From positions 16,256,501 through 16,320,500 of the forward strand of contig JAGUCH010000002.1 in assembly GCA_019096065.1 (NCBI GenBank): 64,000 bases of DNA. The letters run 5' to 3'. This document shows positions 28,424 to 36,640 of the stretch, one piece after another. Source of the DNA: Paracyclopina nana (lineage: Eukaryota; Arthropoda; Copepoda; Cyclopoida; Cyclopettidae). The translations under genes and the position numbers were made by a program. Position 1 is the stretch's first letter, and every line of letters starts with the position of its first letter. The notes under the pieces are model-generated. The model searched no databases, had not been told where the DNA came from, and was given only the letters and a program-made list of their open reading frames with translations.

Positions 28424-29650
28424 TCATTGATACTTTTGAACCGGTTGCTTTTGCCAAAACGAAGAGCTGCCATACATAAAAGTTGCAATAATTACAAGCA
28501 GAGTGCCAATTATGAAAAATCCACCAGGAATCAAATCATCCATAACCAAGTATGAGAAGATGGAGGAGACAATAATCGAAATTGAAGTGGCGAACCCTTT
28601 CAGAATGTTGTCTGCGTAGGTCACAGTCATCGCTACTACGATTCCTCCAACAGCCTAAAATATGATAAAAAATGATGCACTTTGATGCCTTCCAGCAAAC
28701 TGAAAATCTTTACCTGGAGAATGATGATGACAAAAACCAAGGGATGGTAGCCTTGAAAGAATCCATGCATTGCAATTGCCTCATGATCAGCATAGACGAC
28801 AGCAAAGACAGCAAAAAACAAGGAGAATATGCCCAATTGCAGATTTCGGATGACCACTGAAGGCTGAGCTCCAGTTTTCACCAGCATCTCAAAGTAGACA
28901 CCAGCAAATCCAGATGAGAAGCAAGCACATAAAACTGCAATCAATCCAATGAGCTCGGAATCAGCTTGAGCTTGGCTCACTTCTCTAAGAACCTTGGTGC
29001 TGTTCTGTTTGTTGCTCTCCAAAGGTGATGCGTCAGTGCTTACGCTTGGCACCTGAAATGTGCAAGTTTACAACAAGTTCGTACATCCAAGTGGCAAGTT
29101 AATATAACCTGAACAAGTGCCACTCCCACTGTCAAAATGAGTAATGCCAGCCATTGAAGCGAATGTATGTTTTTCTTGAGAAGAACCACTGAAAATATGG
29201 CAGTTGTCAATATCTTGAGCTGGTAAGTCACCTAAAAGCAAGACATGGTAACTCGGTTTTTACTGGAGGTTGATGGCATACTTGGTAGGTGGCTGCATCG
29301 AGGTTTGTCAAGGCAATGAACAAAAGGTTGTTTTGAAGGCAGTAAAGGCCACTGGGGACAATCAATTTGGCAGTTTCCTTTGGCTTTCCGAGGATTTCCT
29401 CCCTGAATGCTCTCCAAGATCTGGAGAGTGAAAAGCCACGTTGAGCATAAAGGCTGAACGAACACATGACGAATTTGAGGCATTCGTTGAGCAAAACCGC
29501 CGTGGAGGCCAAATATGGCCTTCCTGGCCTCGTGCGAGAATATCTGAGGAGCAGAACTGTGGCTGTGGTTTGCAGCACCAAAATGAACAGCGTTCCATAA
29601 CGCAACAGTGAGTTACTACGTTCACTCATTTTCTTCTTTGATGACTCCAA
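28424..29650 (-). CDS. SLC35A-family nucleotide-sugar transporter
   Basis: Exons 29282-29650, 29109-29231, 28714-29052 and 28424-28654 give about 353 residues. It has about ten hydrophobic segments. Family motifs: [58 protein letters not shown] (split by an exon junction), [12 protein letters not shown] and a late [14 protein letters not shown]. These mark the UDP-galactose / UDP-GlcNAc branch (SLC35A2/A3) of Golgi antiporters that exchange nucleotide-sugar for nucleotide monophosphate; exact specificity cannot be told. The start at 29650 is used; a second Met eight codons later is equally possible. Confidence 0.9.
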
Positions 29651-30316
29651 AACGCATTTCCAAATTCAACAATCTGAAAAATGGGAGGATCACTTCGAAG
29701 AAATAGTGTCACAATTTTTCCTTGCTTCCGATTTTCAAAAGCTTGCACGAAAGTGTAGCAATTTGTCTAAAAGAGGACACAACTTTCTGAACTACATGAA
29801 CATGATAAAAAGTTCTTTTTGGAATTATAAAAAATAATCTAATATCGACTCACTTTTTTCGCATTTGACAACTTTGTTTACACTGTTGAAAATTGTGCCA
29901 ATAAGTTTAAGGCACATTGCTCGAAAGAATAAAGAAGGTCTGCTGTCGAGAGTGATTTTAATCGAGAAACACTCCTAGGTCAAAGACTTTTCAAAATTAT
30001 TTTTTCGATTAAATACATTTTTGACTTCCAGAACCTGATTTTTTACCGACTTAACGCATATTACAGCTTGGCTCGACCTTACTTTGATCCGATTCATCAA
30101 TTTTAGTTTTGCGATTTTTGTCCGTTAAAAAATCAGCATTCAATGCTACACATTTGCCAAGTTTTAAAGTAAATTGTGGTTGAAAGAGTCGCTTCAATCT
30201 TTTAAAAAAGCTTTAACAACTCCATAATATCTGCAATTTCAGTCAGTTTTATTCTTGCTATTCTTTTGCCATACTGTAGACATATACATAAATGAATGCT
30301 TGTTCATTTGAATCGC
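29651..30316. other. Intergenic stretch
   Basis: AT-rich, between two genes on the same strand. It should include the SLC35A promoter and the 3' end of the SIAH-like gene. No gene or repeat seen. Confidence 0.4.
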
Positions 30317-31229
30317 TCATCGTGCATGTGCAGCAACAGTGACACAGTAAGCCAAAAGGTGCTTTTTAGCCCATCTTTTCGCCGTGCTGTCATGAAAAAT
30401 CAGCCCTCTTTCATTTGCCACCAAATCCTTCCTTGTGACATCCATGCTCACAACTTTAGCAGAGTAGATGAGTTCCTCATGCTTAAAAGAAGCACTATTG
30501 ACTTTTTTGCATAGCATGTTCAATTTACAAGTTTTACCTCGTTTCGGTTGATTAACTTGATGGTGTAGTTGAACTTTTGGGCTTCTTGAGGAGTGCCTAA
30601 GAACCAGACCCACATCATCCACAAATTGCTCTCTTTTCTGCAACATTGCCAATAGAAATGATGCCCATCCAGCGTCAAATGAACGGGACGATAGTAAGTA
30701 GCCGTTGATAGCTGCTTTTCAGAAATGAGAACTGAAGATTGACGACTGGACCCTTTTGCCTCTATGATTTCTGCATCTTTCTGATGTCGCCTAAAAATGT
30801 GCTCCATAAGGCCACAAATGGGAATCCTTGATTTGCACATCCCATCAACGCATTCAACAAGTCGAAAAGGACACTGCTTTTCGTGATGATCCAAGTCAGA
30901 TTGAATCATCTTCACATCACACCCATAATTGCAGAATTTGCATGATGAATGCGTCCTTTTTGCAAATTTGCATTTCATTAGCATAAATCAAGTTGCCATA
31001 ACAGACACCTATCTCACCTGGAAAGTAATTGTTCTGAAATCAAAGATCGAGTTTTCCCCATAGGAATTCTGCAAATGGGACAATCCTTGATTTTGGGATG
31101 GCATCGGGAGCAAATCAAATGGCCTCTTTCACATTGGTAAATGGGACCACTCCTTGGCACCACAAGGCAAATGGGACATTCTAAAAGTCTTTCAAGGTCC
31201 TCCTGGTTAGAATTAGTTGCAGTCATCAT
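30317..31229 (-). CDS. SIAH-like RING E3 ubiquitin ligase, divergent
   Basis: Exons 31018-31229, 30538-30955 and 30317-30481 give about 264 residues. An N-terminal RING finger (CPICLVV...CERGHLICSRCHPKI...CPIC) is followed by a SIAH-type double zinc finger (CKFCNYGCDVKM...HHEKQCPFRLVECV...H...H) and a C-terminal beta-rich region resembling the SIAH substrate-binding domain. SIAH proteins ubiquitinate targets for proteasomal decay. Sequence is well diverged from canonical SIAH, so this is likely one of the expanded SIAH-like paralogues seen in some arthropods (inference). Upstream of the chosen ATG the frame stays open for a few codons, so another 5' exon is possible. Confidence 0.75.
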
Positions 31230-31241
31230 GTCTTTGTCCAA

Positions 31242-31544
31242 GCTCCAGTGCTACAGCAATAACAACATATTCACTTTATTCAGGTTAACACTGTAAGGGG
31301 TTCTCAGTGGAAATCAAAGGGTATTTTATGCTTTTTCCTTTTGAAAAAAGCCACTTTGATGTTACTACAATAAAGACCTATACTGGTAACCCACATAACG
31401 CCCTTGTTTCCGAGCTGTTTTTTGGCTACGCGCATGTGTCCAGTTTTACAAAAAATTGCAATTTATTGATTTTATATTCTTGGAACATATTAGAATGTTC
31501 CATAGCTAATGAGGTAACAAGGCTATATTGTTTTTACTATGGAA
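31242..31544. other. Intergenic stretch upstream of SIAH-like gene
   Basis: About 300 bp, presumably the promoter of the minus-strand E3 gene; no motif is clear. Confidence 0.3.
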
Positions 31545-32150
31545 AGCAAATTGTCACAAAGGCATTTGTCACTTAGCATATTGTCACATGGCAAATTGGC
31601 TCATAGCATATTGTCACATGGCAAATTGGCTCATAGCATATTGTCACATTGCAAATTGGCTCATAGTAATTTGTCTCATAGCAATTTGTCACATAGCATA
31701 CTGTTCCATAGAAAATTGTCTCATAGGATTTTGTCTCATAGTGTGACAATTTGTTATGAGACAGTTTGCTATGGAACAATCTGCTAGATGACTTAATGCT
31801 ATGAGACAATATTCTATGAGACAACATGCTATGAGACAATATGCTATGTGACAATAAGCTATGCGACAATATGTTATGGGCCATTGTGCTATGAGACAAT
31901 TTGCTATGTGACAATAAGCTATATGACAATAAGCTATGAGACAATTTGCCATGGGACAATTTGCCATGGGCAATTGTGCTATATGACAATATGCTATGTG
32001 ACAGATGCCTATGTGACAAATACCTATGGGACAATTTGCTAAGAGACCAAATGATATGGGACAAAATGCTATGAGAGCATTTGCTATGGGACAATATGCT
32101 ATGTGACAATTTGCCCTGAGACATTATGCCATGTGACATTGAGCATAGGC
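31545..32150. repeat. Fold-back repeat of GCTATGAGACAAT-type units
   Basis: The left arm (about 31550-31740) carries TTGTCACATAGCA-type words, including three near-perfect 30-bp direct copies at about 31575-31665. The right arm (about 31742-32140) carries the reverse complement, GCTATGAGACAATAT-like 15-16-bp units, in about 20 degenerate copies. The two arms meet near 31740 with almost no spacer. No coding capacity; open frames reading SHSILSHSKL or CYETICY are repeat artefacts. Confidence 0.85.
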
Positions 32151-32610
32151 CAATCCAGAAGGGTATATTACTGGGTCCTTAAAGAATGTTAGTTTATAGG
32201 GCTCAGTGCTTCCTATAATGGGACATTATGATTTGTGACAATTAAAGGAACCTGCAATGATCAAAACTTTGGGCTTTTTCGTGGAGCTGGATGCATGCGT
32301 GTAGCCTGGTTTTTTTGCCGCTCATGCAAGAAGAAACTACAGCTAAATATACTGTAATACGATTACAGCGCCATAATTCAGTTTACCGATCCAACTCAGC
32401 TTTTTTATATGATGGAAAGCAATTTTCGCATGTATAATTCAGTTTACCAATTCGTCTCAGTTCATATAACTACACATATATTAAAGCTCTGAGGTTTTAC
32501 TTTATGAAGTGACACACATTATAAAGTATTTTATACGGTGTGTTGCTCCTCTGTTTGACCAGAGACCATGATATTGTCCAAGAAATAAATCCAATAGCAG
32601 AAAAAAGGAG
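32151..32610. other. AT-rich stretch, no gene seen
   Basis: Two copies of a phrase similar to AATTCAGTTTACC occur (near 32375 and 32436), each followed by a C-T-C-A-G word. Nothing else is supported. Confidence 0.3.
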
Positions 32611-32619
32611 AAAAAATGC

Positions 32620-32695
32620 CTTGTTCCCTTATGGGGATCGAACCCTGAACTTCTAGAGCTTCAGCGCTCTACTGACTGAGCCACCAATACAGCCA
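32620..32695 (-). repeat. tRNA-like relic or tRNA-derived SINE head
   Basis: The minus strand has a good internal A box (TGGCTCAGTCAGTAGAGC) and B box (GGTTCGATCCC) at tRNA spacing, with a D arm GCTC/GAGC. The anticodon region (CTGAA...TTCAG) has a loop too long by three bases, and no pairing acceptor stem is found. So it is not a functional tRNA gene as read; it resembles a tRNA pseudogene or the head of a tRNA-derived SINE. Confidence 0.5.
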
Positions 32696-32751
32696 GAAAA
32701 ATTGTTGTTAGAAGTAGCCCGCAAAGTTGCCACTCGATTTTTACTTTACAA

Positions 32752-32899
32752 AATTTGCTCAGCTGTTTTATAAATTGTTTACATATATAAATAGATATTA
32801 TGTCACAGTTGTCTCGAGACATTATTGGGGATATTATATCTATTTATATATGTAAACAATTTATAAAACAAGCTAATAAAATAGCTGAGCAAATTAAAT
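32752..32899. repeat. AT-rich hairpin with 33-bp perfect arms
   Basis: A 33-bp segment starting GTTTTATAAATTG (about 32763) recurs as its exact reverse complement ending CAATTTATAAAAC (about 32870). Outside it, TTTGCTCAGCT pairs with AGCTGAGCAAA, with an extra 13 bases on the right side. About 40 bp separate the arms. It could be a small MITE or a palindrome; no target duplication was identified. Confidence 0.8.
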
Positions 32900-32983
32900 T
32901 ACAGACCTTGCATGCTCGGGCAAGTAAAGCCTAACTCGTGTTGCACTCAGTTTAAATTCCTCTCTCAGCTGTTTTAATGGCTT

Positions 32984-33312
32984 TGGTGAATCCAGACAAG
33001 TTAGACCGAGGAATCTAAAGCAAGGATCCAATACTAGACACCTCTACGAGTAGTAGCCGCTACTACAAGCTCCGAGTCATAAGCAACAGACATGGATCTA
33101 AACCAGCTTGCAGCAAGCTGTTTAGCACGGAAAGGACACGAAATCACACAATGATGAGTTATATTGCACAAAGAATGAAATAATAAAAAGTACGTGTGAT
33201 AGTTTCAAGTGTTGATCAAAGAGTGATTTATTTACATTCTTTCGCGGTTTTTGCATCAGCTTACAGCGGATCTTTTTACCGAGGGCTTCACTCAACCTCA
33301 CGCACTTCGCCA
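32984..33312 (-). repeat. 3' LTR of the BEL/Pao element
   Basis: 329 bp, matching the 5' LTR throughout by eye. Its first 25 bases in element orientation encode the C-terminus and stop of the third ORF. Confidence 0.95.
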
Positions 33313-36215
33313 GCTCCCCCCGTGGCTTCGGGAACCGAGAGACACACGTAGGCCAGAGGATGGCCTTCAGGAGTGAGTTGAGCACTAAGATTTTCGTTGG
33401 CGTAGATATCGATGTTGACGTTGTTGAGAGAAGTAAGATTGTGAGCCCACGTCAAGTTTTGCACGAAGCCAATCGCCTGGGAGTGAAACGGGGCGCAAGC
33501 GTTAAAGTCTTCGATGAGCCTCATGAAGGGTACATTCAAGTGGTCTGCAGCGTTGTGACCATAGGCGTAACATCGAGCACATTTTTCCATCACCATAGGA
33601 CAGACAGCCAGCACGTGTTGGTCAGACAGACAACGAGGGTAGACACATCGTACGGCGACATTTTCGCAAGTTTTTGGCGGAATAGGGAGTTTCTTTCCGA
33701 TCGAGACTTTTTTGAGGTCGCTTGGAGTAATTTCCACGACTGGAATGTCCGCGGCCGCCGCGGACAGTTCTTCGAGAGTGGAACAGTGTTGAGTTGATGC
33801 GCATCGTAGACACCTGTGCGGAAACGCCGGTCCTGAGTCGAATAGTTGGTCCAAGACGTGGTTTATAGTTATTTTGTCTATAGAGTCGACTTTGGCCACC
33901 TGTAGCAAATGAGCTTTTAACGAAGGCGAGCAATTTGACAAGTCGACTGGACGCAACATGTCGGGTTTGGCTTGGGCGCAGAGCACTGAATGTTCTGAAT
34001 TGACTGAGGCCACTTCCTCGTTGACGTAGTAGTAGGCTGGCCCTGGACGTGCTTGTACGTCCATGAAATTTTCTCTTCCAAAGGGTCTAGCGTTCTTGGC
34101 CGACTTATTGGGCAATTTGGAGAGCTGAGTGACGCCGTAGACTTGATCGAGAAGTAGCAAGTGCCACCGTGCGGAGTCGGCCAAATCAGGACAATGAAGG
34201 TTGTCCATAATCGACGCAACCTCTCTAGTAAGGAAGATTAACGGCAGAGCGGTCTCATAGAAGAGATAGTTGACAGCCTCCTCTTCCCATTTCTGAGAAT
34301 TCTTCGCGAAGTTGAGCTGAGAGATGTCAATAAAGATTTTTCCGTCCTTCTCAACGCTCAGGCGATCATCCATCATGTCAACCAGTTGGCGGGCCGATTT
34401 TCGGTCATTTTTTCGTTGAGGACGCACAGGCTCGTAAACTTTAGGCAAGCCTAATTGAGCTGCCACGAAGTGTTTTCCCGTCTTAATATCGTTGTAGTTA
34501 AGCATTGGCTGAGGGAAGGCGAATGCAGCTCGGTTGGTGGCTTCGCAAGCTCCGTTTAGCTTAATATTGAGCGCAGCTAGGCATCTTTTCTCCCTGGAGA
34601 TGTTAAACTGATACTTCCGCACCGTAGGATCTTCCATGAGTTGTTGGATGAGTGGCGGGATCGCCACATTTAGATTGAGCTCGCCCAGGCCTCCAAAGTT
34701 GACTTGCATGCTCAGAATTACTCCATTTCTCGCCATAATGTTGAATACAGTGAAAGCTTCCGGAGGCGGTTGTGGATCGCCAAACTTGGCGTCCCTGTAG
34801 GCCGTGAGCGACCAACCGGCAGCATGGACTGACACGTATCGATGTTCTTTAATAGACTGGAAAAAGCCCGTTGATCTTAAGGTTTTTTCCACTACTGGCC
34901 ACTGACTTTCTTTGGTGTACTTGATGATCGTGCGGCGAGACAAAGAGGTCAAATCCAGAGGCCCTGACACTGCTAATCCCTCAGTTTTGATCTGAGCCAA
35001 GGGTAGATAGGCGATTTGTCTGTTGGCAGTGCTTCCATGCGGCATGGGTAGCGGAGGGGCCTGGCCAGGAGGCAGTTTCATGGCGCAAAACGGGTAGTCA
35101 CAATCTTTTTCAGCTATTCTTCCTTCCATCAAAGCCAAGGCCAGAGGGCAATCTGTGTCATACGACGCCCTAGGGATGTCAGCGGCAGGAGGAGCGACAA
35201 TGTGCTCCTTGAGAGGTGGAGCGGGGGATGCGAGAAGGGCCACGTCCACAAGCTCTTGAGGGGTGCCGTAAACAGCGTCGGCGGCGTCCAACAGCCATCC
35301 CCGAAGACGGCAGATGCCTTGGGCGGGAAATAAAGCCAGTAAATTTCTCAGGTCCATTTGGGTGACGTCATTCGCGTCTACGTCTTTATCCTTTTCAGCC
35401 AGATGCTGATGCCGACAGACTGCGATCGTGTTGAAAATAGCAGAATAGATGCGCAAAGCTTGTATAGCCTTATTTTGTTGTGTCGTGGATGGCGGCGGCG
35501 GGTTGAAAGGAGTGGCTAGTTTGGCCAGGCTGGCCGAATATCGGCTGAAGAGATCAGGGTGACACTGCAGCATGATCCTCAATGGGGTGGCTCCCTCAGC
35601 AATTGCTCCATGACGCAAAGCGTCCATTTCCAGTCCGCCCAGGCGAGCGTGCAGTCGGGTGGCTTCTGGCCTACAATCTGAGCCGGTCTTGGAGGCAAAG
35701 TCGTGCATGGATCCGAGAATGGCGTGCTTAGGCTCCGTGTAAACTAGAGCCAATGCCACATAGTCGAGGTTTCTCAGCTCTTCGACGTACCAGGCGCGTA
35801 CAAACCCGTACTGTGACGCGAAGCGTTCGGCCACTGCTGCGAGCTGCTCGTCGCGAGGTGAAGCTGGGGCCGGTGCAACCCAATGAACGGGGTTGTGGGG
35901 ATCTTCATCATCCATGACCCAGTCCTCATGCGTGTATCCCATGCCTCGCGAAATGCGGCGACGTAATTCCACCGTTCGTTGATTAAGAGGTCGAGATGGT
36001 CGAGGCTGGCCTTTGGAGTATCTCCCCGGGGAACCGTCGCTATGATCTGTCTCCGGAGAAAAAGTTACCCTAGATGGAGGAGAAGGAGAGTTAGATCGAG
36101 TGGGTTGCTTGTGCGACGGTGAGCGAGATCTCCGCTTTTTTGACTTATGACGGTTTGTCCCTCCGGACTCATACCTCCTCTTTGAGCGGCCGCCGCTCGA
36201 AGATTTTCGGTCCAT
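33288..36215 (-). CDS. Third ORF of the BEL/Pao element, unknown function (env position, not env-like)
   Basis: From ATG 36215 to TGA 33288-33290, about 975 residues; the stop lies 25 bp inside the 3' LTR. The first 60 residues are Arg/Ser-rich (SGGRSKRRYESGG, KKRRSRSPSHK), like an RS domain or nuclear-localisation tract. The middle is a globular-looking helical region (LDYVALALVYTEPKHAIL; LLALFPAQGICRLRGWLLDAA). The C-terminal part has Cys/His clusters: CLRCASTQHC near 33800, a CVYPRC...C cluster near 33600-33650 and CARCYAYGHNAADH near 33560, the last fitting C-X2-C-X4-H-X4-H. No signal peptide or membrane segment is visible, so it is not a typical envelope. It sits in the -1 frame relative to pol; the frame is open up to 37214, overlapping pol by about 570 nt. 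I do not recognise the family; a second Gag-like nucleic-acid-binding protein is one possibility. Confidence 0.75.
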   Translation of the reverse strand: MDRKSSSGGRSKRRYESGGTNRHKSKKRRSRSPSHKQPTRSNSPSPPSRVTFSPETDHSDGSPGRYSKGQPRPSRPLNQRTVELRRRISRGMGYTHEDWVMDDEDPHNPVHWVAPAPASPRDEQLAAVAERFASQYGFVRAWYVEELRNLDYVALALVYTEPKHAILGSMHDFASKTGSDCRPEATRLHARLGGLEMDALRHGAIAEGATPLRIMLQCHPDLFSRYSASLAKLATPFNPPPPSTTQQNKAIQALRIYSAIFNTIAVCRHQHLAEKDKDVDANDVTQMDLRNLLALFPAQGICRLRGWLLDAADAVYGTPQELVDVALLASPAPPLKEHIVAPPAADIPRASYDTDCPLALALMEGRIAEKDCDYPFCAMKLPPGQAPPLPMPHGSTANRQIAYLPLAQIKTEGLAVSGPLDLTSLSRRTIIKYTKESQWPVVEKTLRSTGFFQSIKEHRYVSVHAAGWSLTAYRDAKFGDPQPPPEAFTVFNIMARNGVILSMQVNFGGLGELNLNVAIPPLIQQLMEDPTVRKYQFNISREKRCLAALNIKLNGACEATNRAAFAFPQPMLNYNDIKTGKHFVAAQLGLPKVYEPVRPQRKNDRKSARQLVDMMDDRLSVEKDGKIFIDISQLNFAKNSQKWEEEAVNYLFYETALPLIFLTREVASIMDNLHCPDLADSARWHLLLLDQVYGVTQLSKLPNKSAKNARPFGRENFMDVQARPGPAYYYVNEEVASVNSEHSVLCAQAKPDMLRPVDLSNCSPSLKAHLLQVAKVDSIDKITINHVLDQLFDSGPAFPHRCLRCASTQHCSTLEELSAAAADIPVVEITPSDLKKVSIGKKLPIPPKTCENVAVRCVYPRCLSDQHVLAVCPMVMEKCARCYAYGHNAADHLNVPFMRLIEDFNACAPFHSQAIGFVQNLTWAHNLTSLNNVNIDIYANENLSAQLTPEGHPLAYVCLSVPEATGGAGEVREVE
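33313..33321 (-). other. Polypurine tract
   Basis: Immediately before the 3' LTR the minus strand reads GGGGGGAGC, the usual plus-strand primer position for LTR elements. It lies within the third ORF's coding sequence, near its C-terminus. Confidence 0.75.
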
Positions 36216-36640
36216 GGTTGAGTCACGAGACAGTCTCGTTATCAAGGTTGAGCCCGGGAATTGGAGCACTTTAGAATCACTTTTGTCTTCTCCACCGAGG
36301 TGTTGTCGCGTCGAGAGTTGGCTGAGAACTGACGTCACTGCCGCGTTTGCACTCAGCACTGAACAGGCGGCCATGACGCGCCAATCACATTCTTGTCCGT
36401 CACTAGTGCGATAAGAGCGCAGCCAATCGCCTTCACCCAAAGTGAGAGTCAAAGTGGGCGACCAATCACAACGGAGCACAGGTTTGTTTTGATGTGCGTT
36501 GATTGGTCGAGAGGGCCCGCGAAGATTCAAACTAGTTTCAGAGTCATTCATGATTTTTACCTGAGCCGCGAGCGGCGTGACAAGGTGAACGACCGATTGA
36601 CATTTTGCACCTCGGTCATTGACACGTATTAGTTCGATCT

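Noticed and set aside
31528..32139. Long frames reading SHSILSHSKL or CYETICY on either strand
   Set aside because: Products of the degenerate GCTATGAGACAAT repeat; no splice signals or conserved residues.
32620..32695. Functional tRNA gene
   Set aside because: Acceptor stem does not pair and the anticodon loop is too long; listed as a relic.
33288..36215. Envelope glycoprotein in the BEL/Pao element
   Set aside because: No signal peptide, furin-type site with fusion peptide, or membrane anchor is visible in the third ORF.
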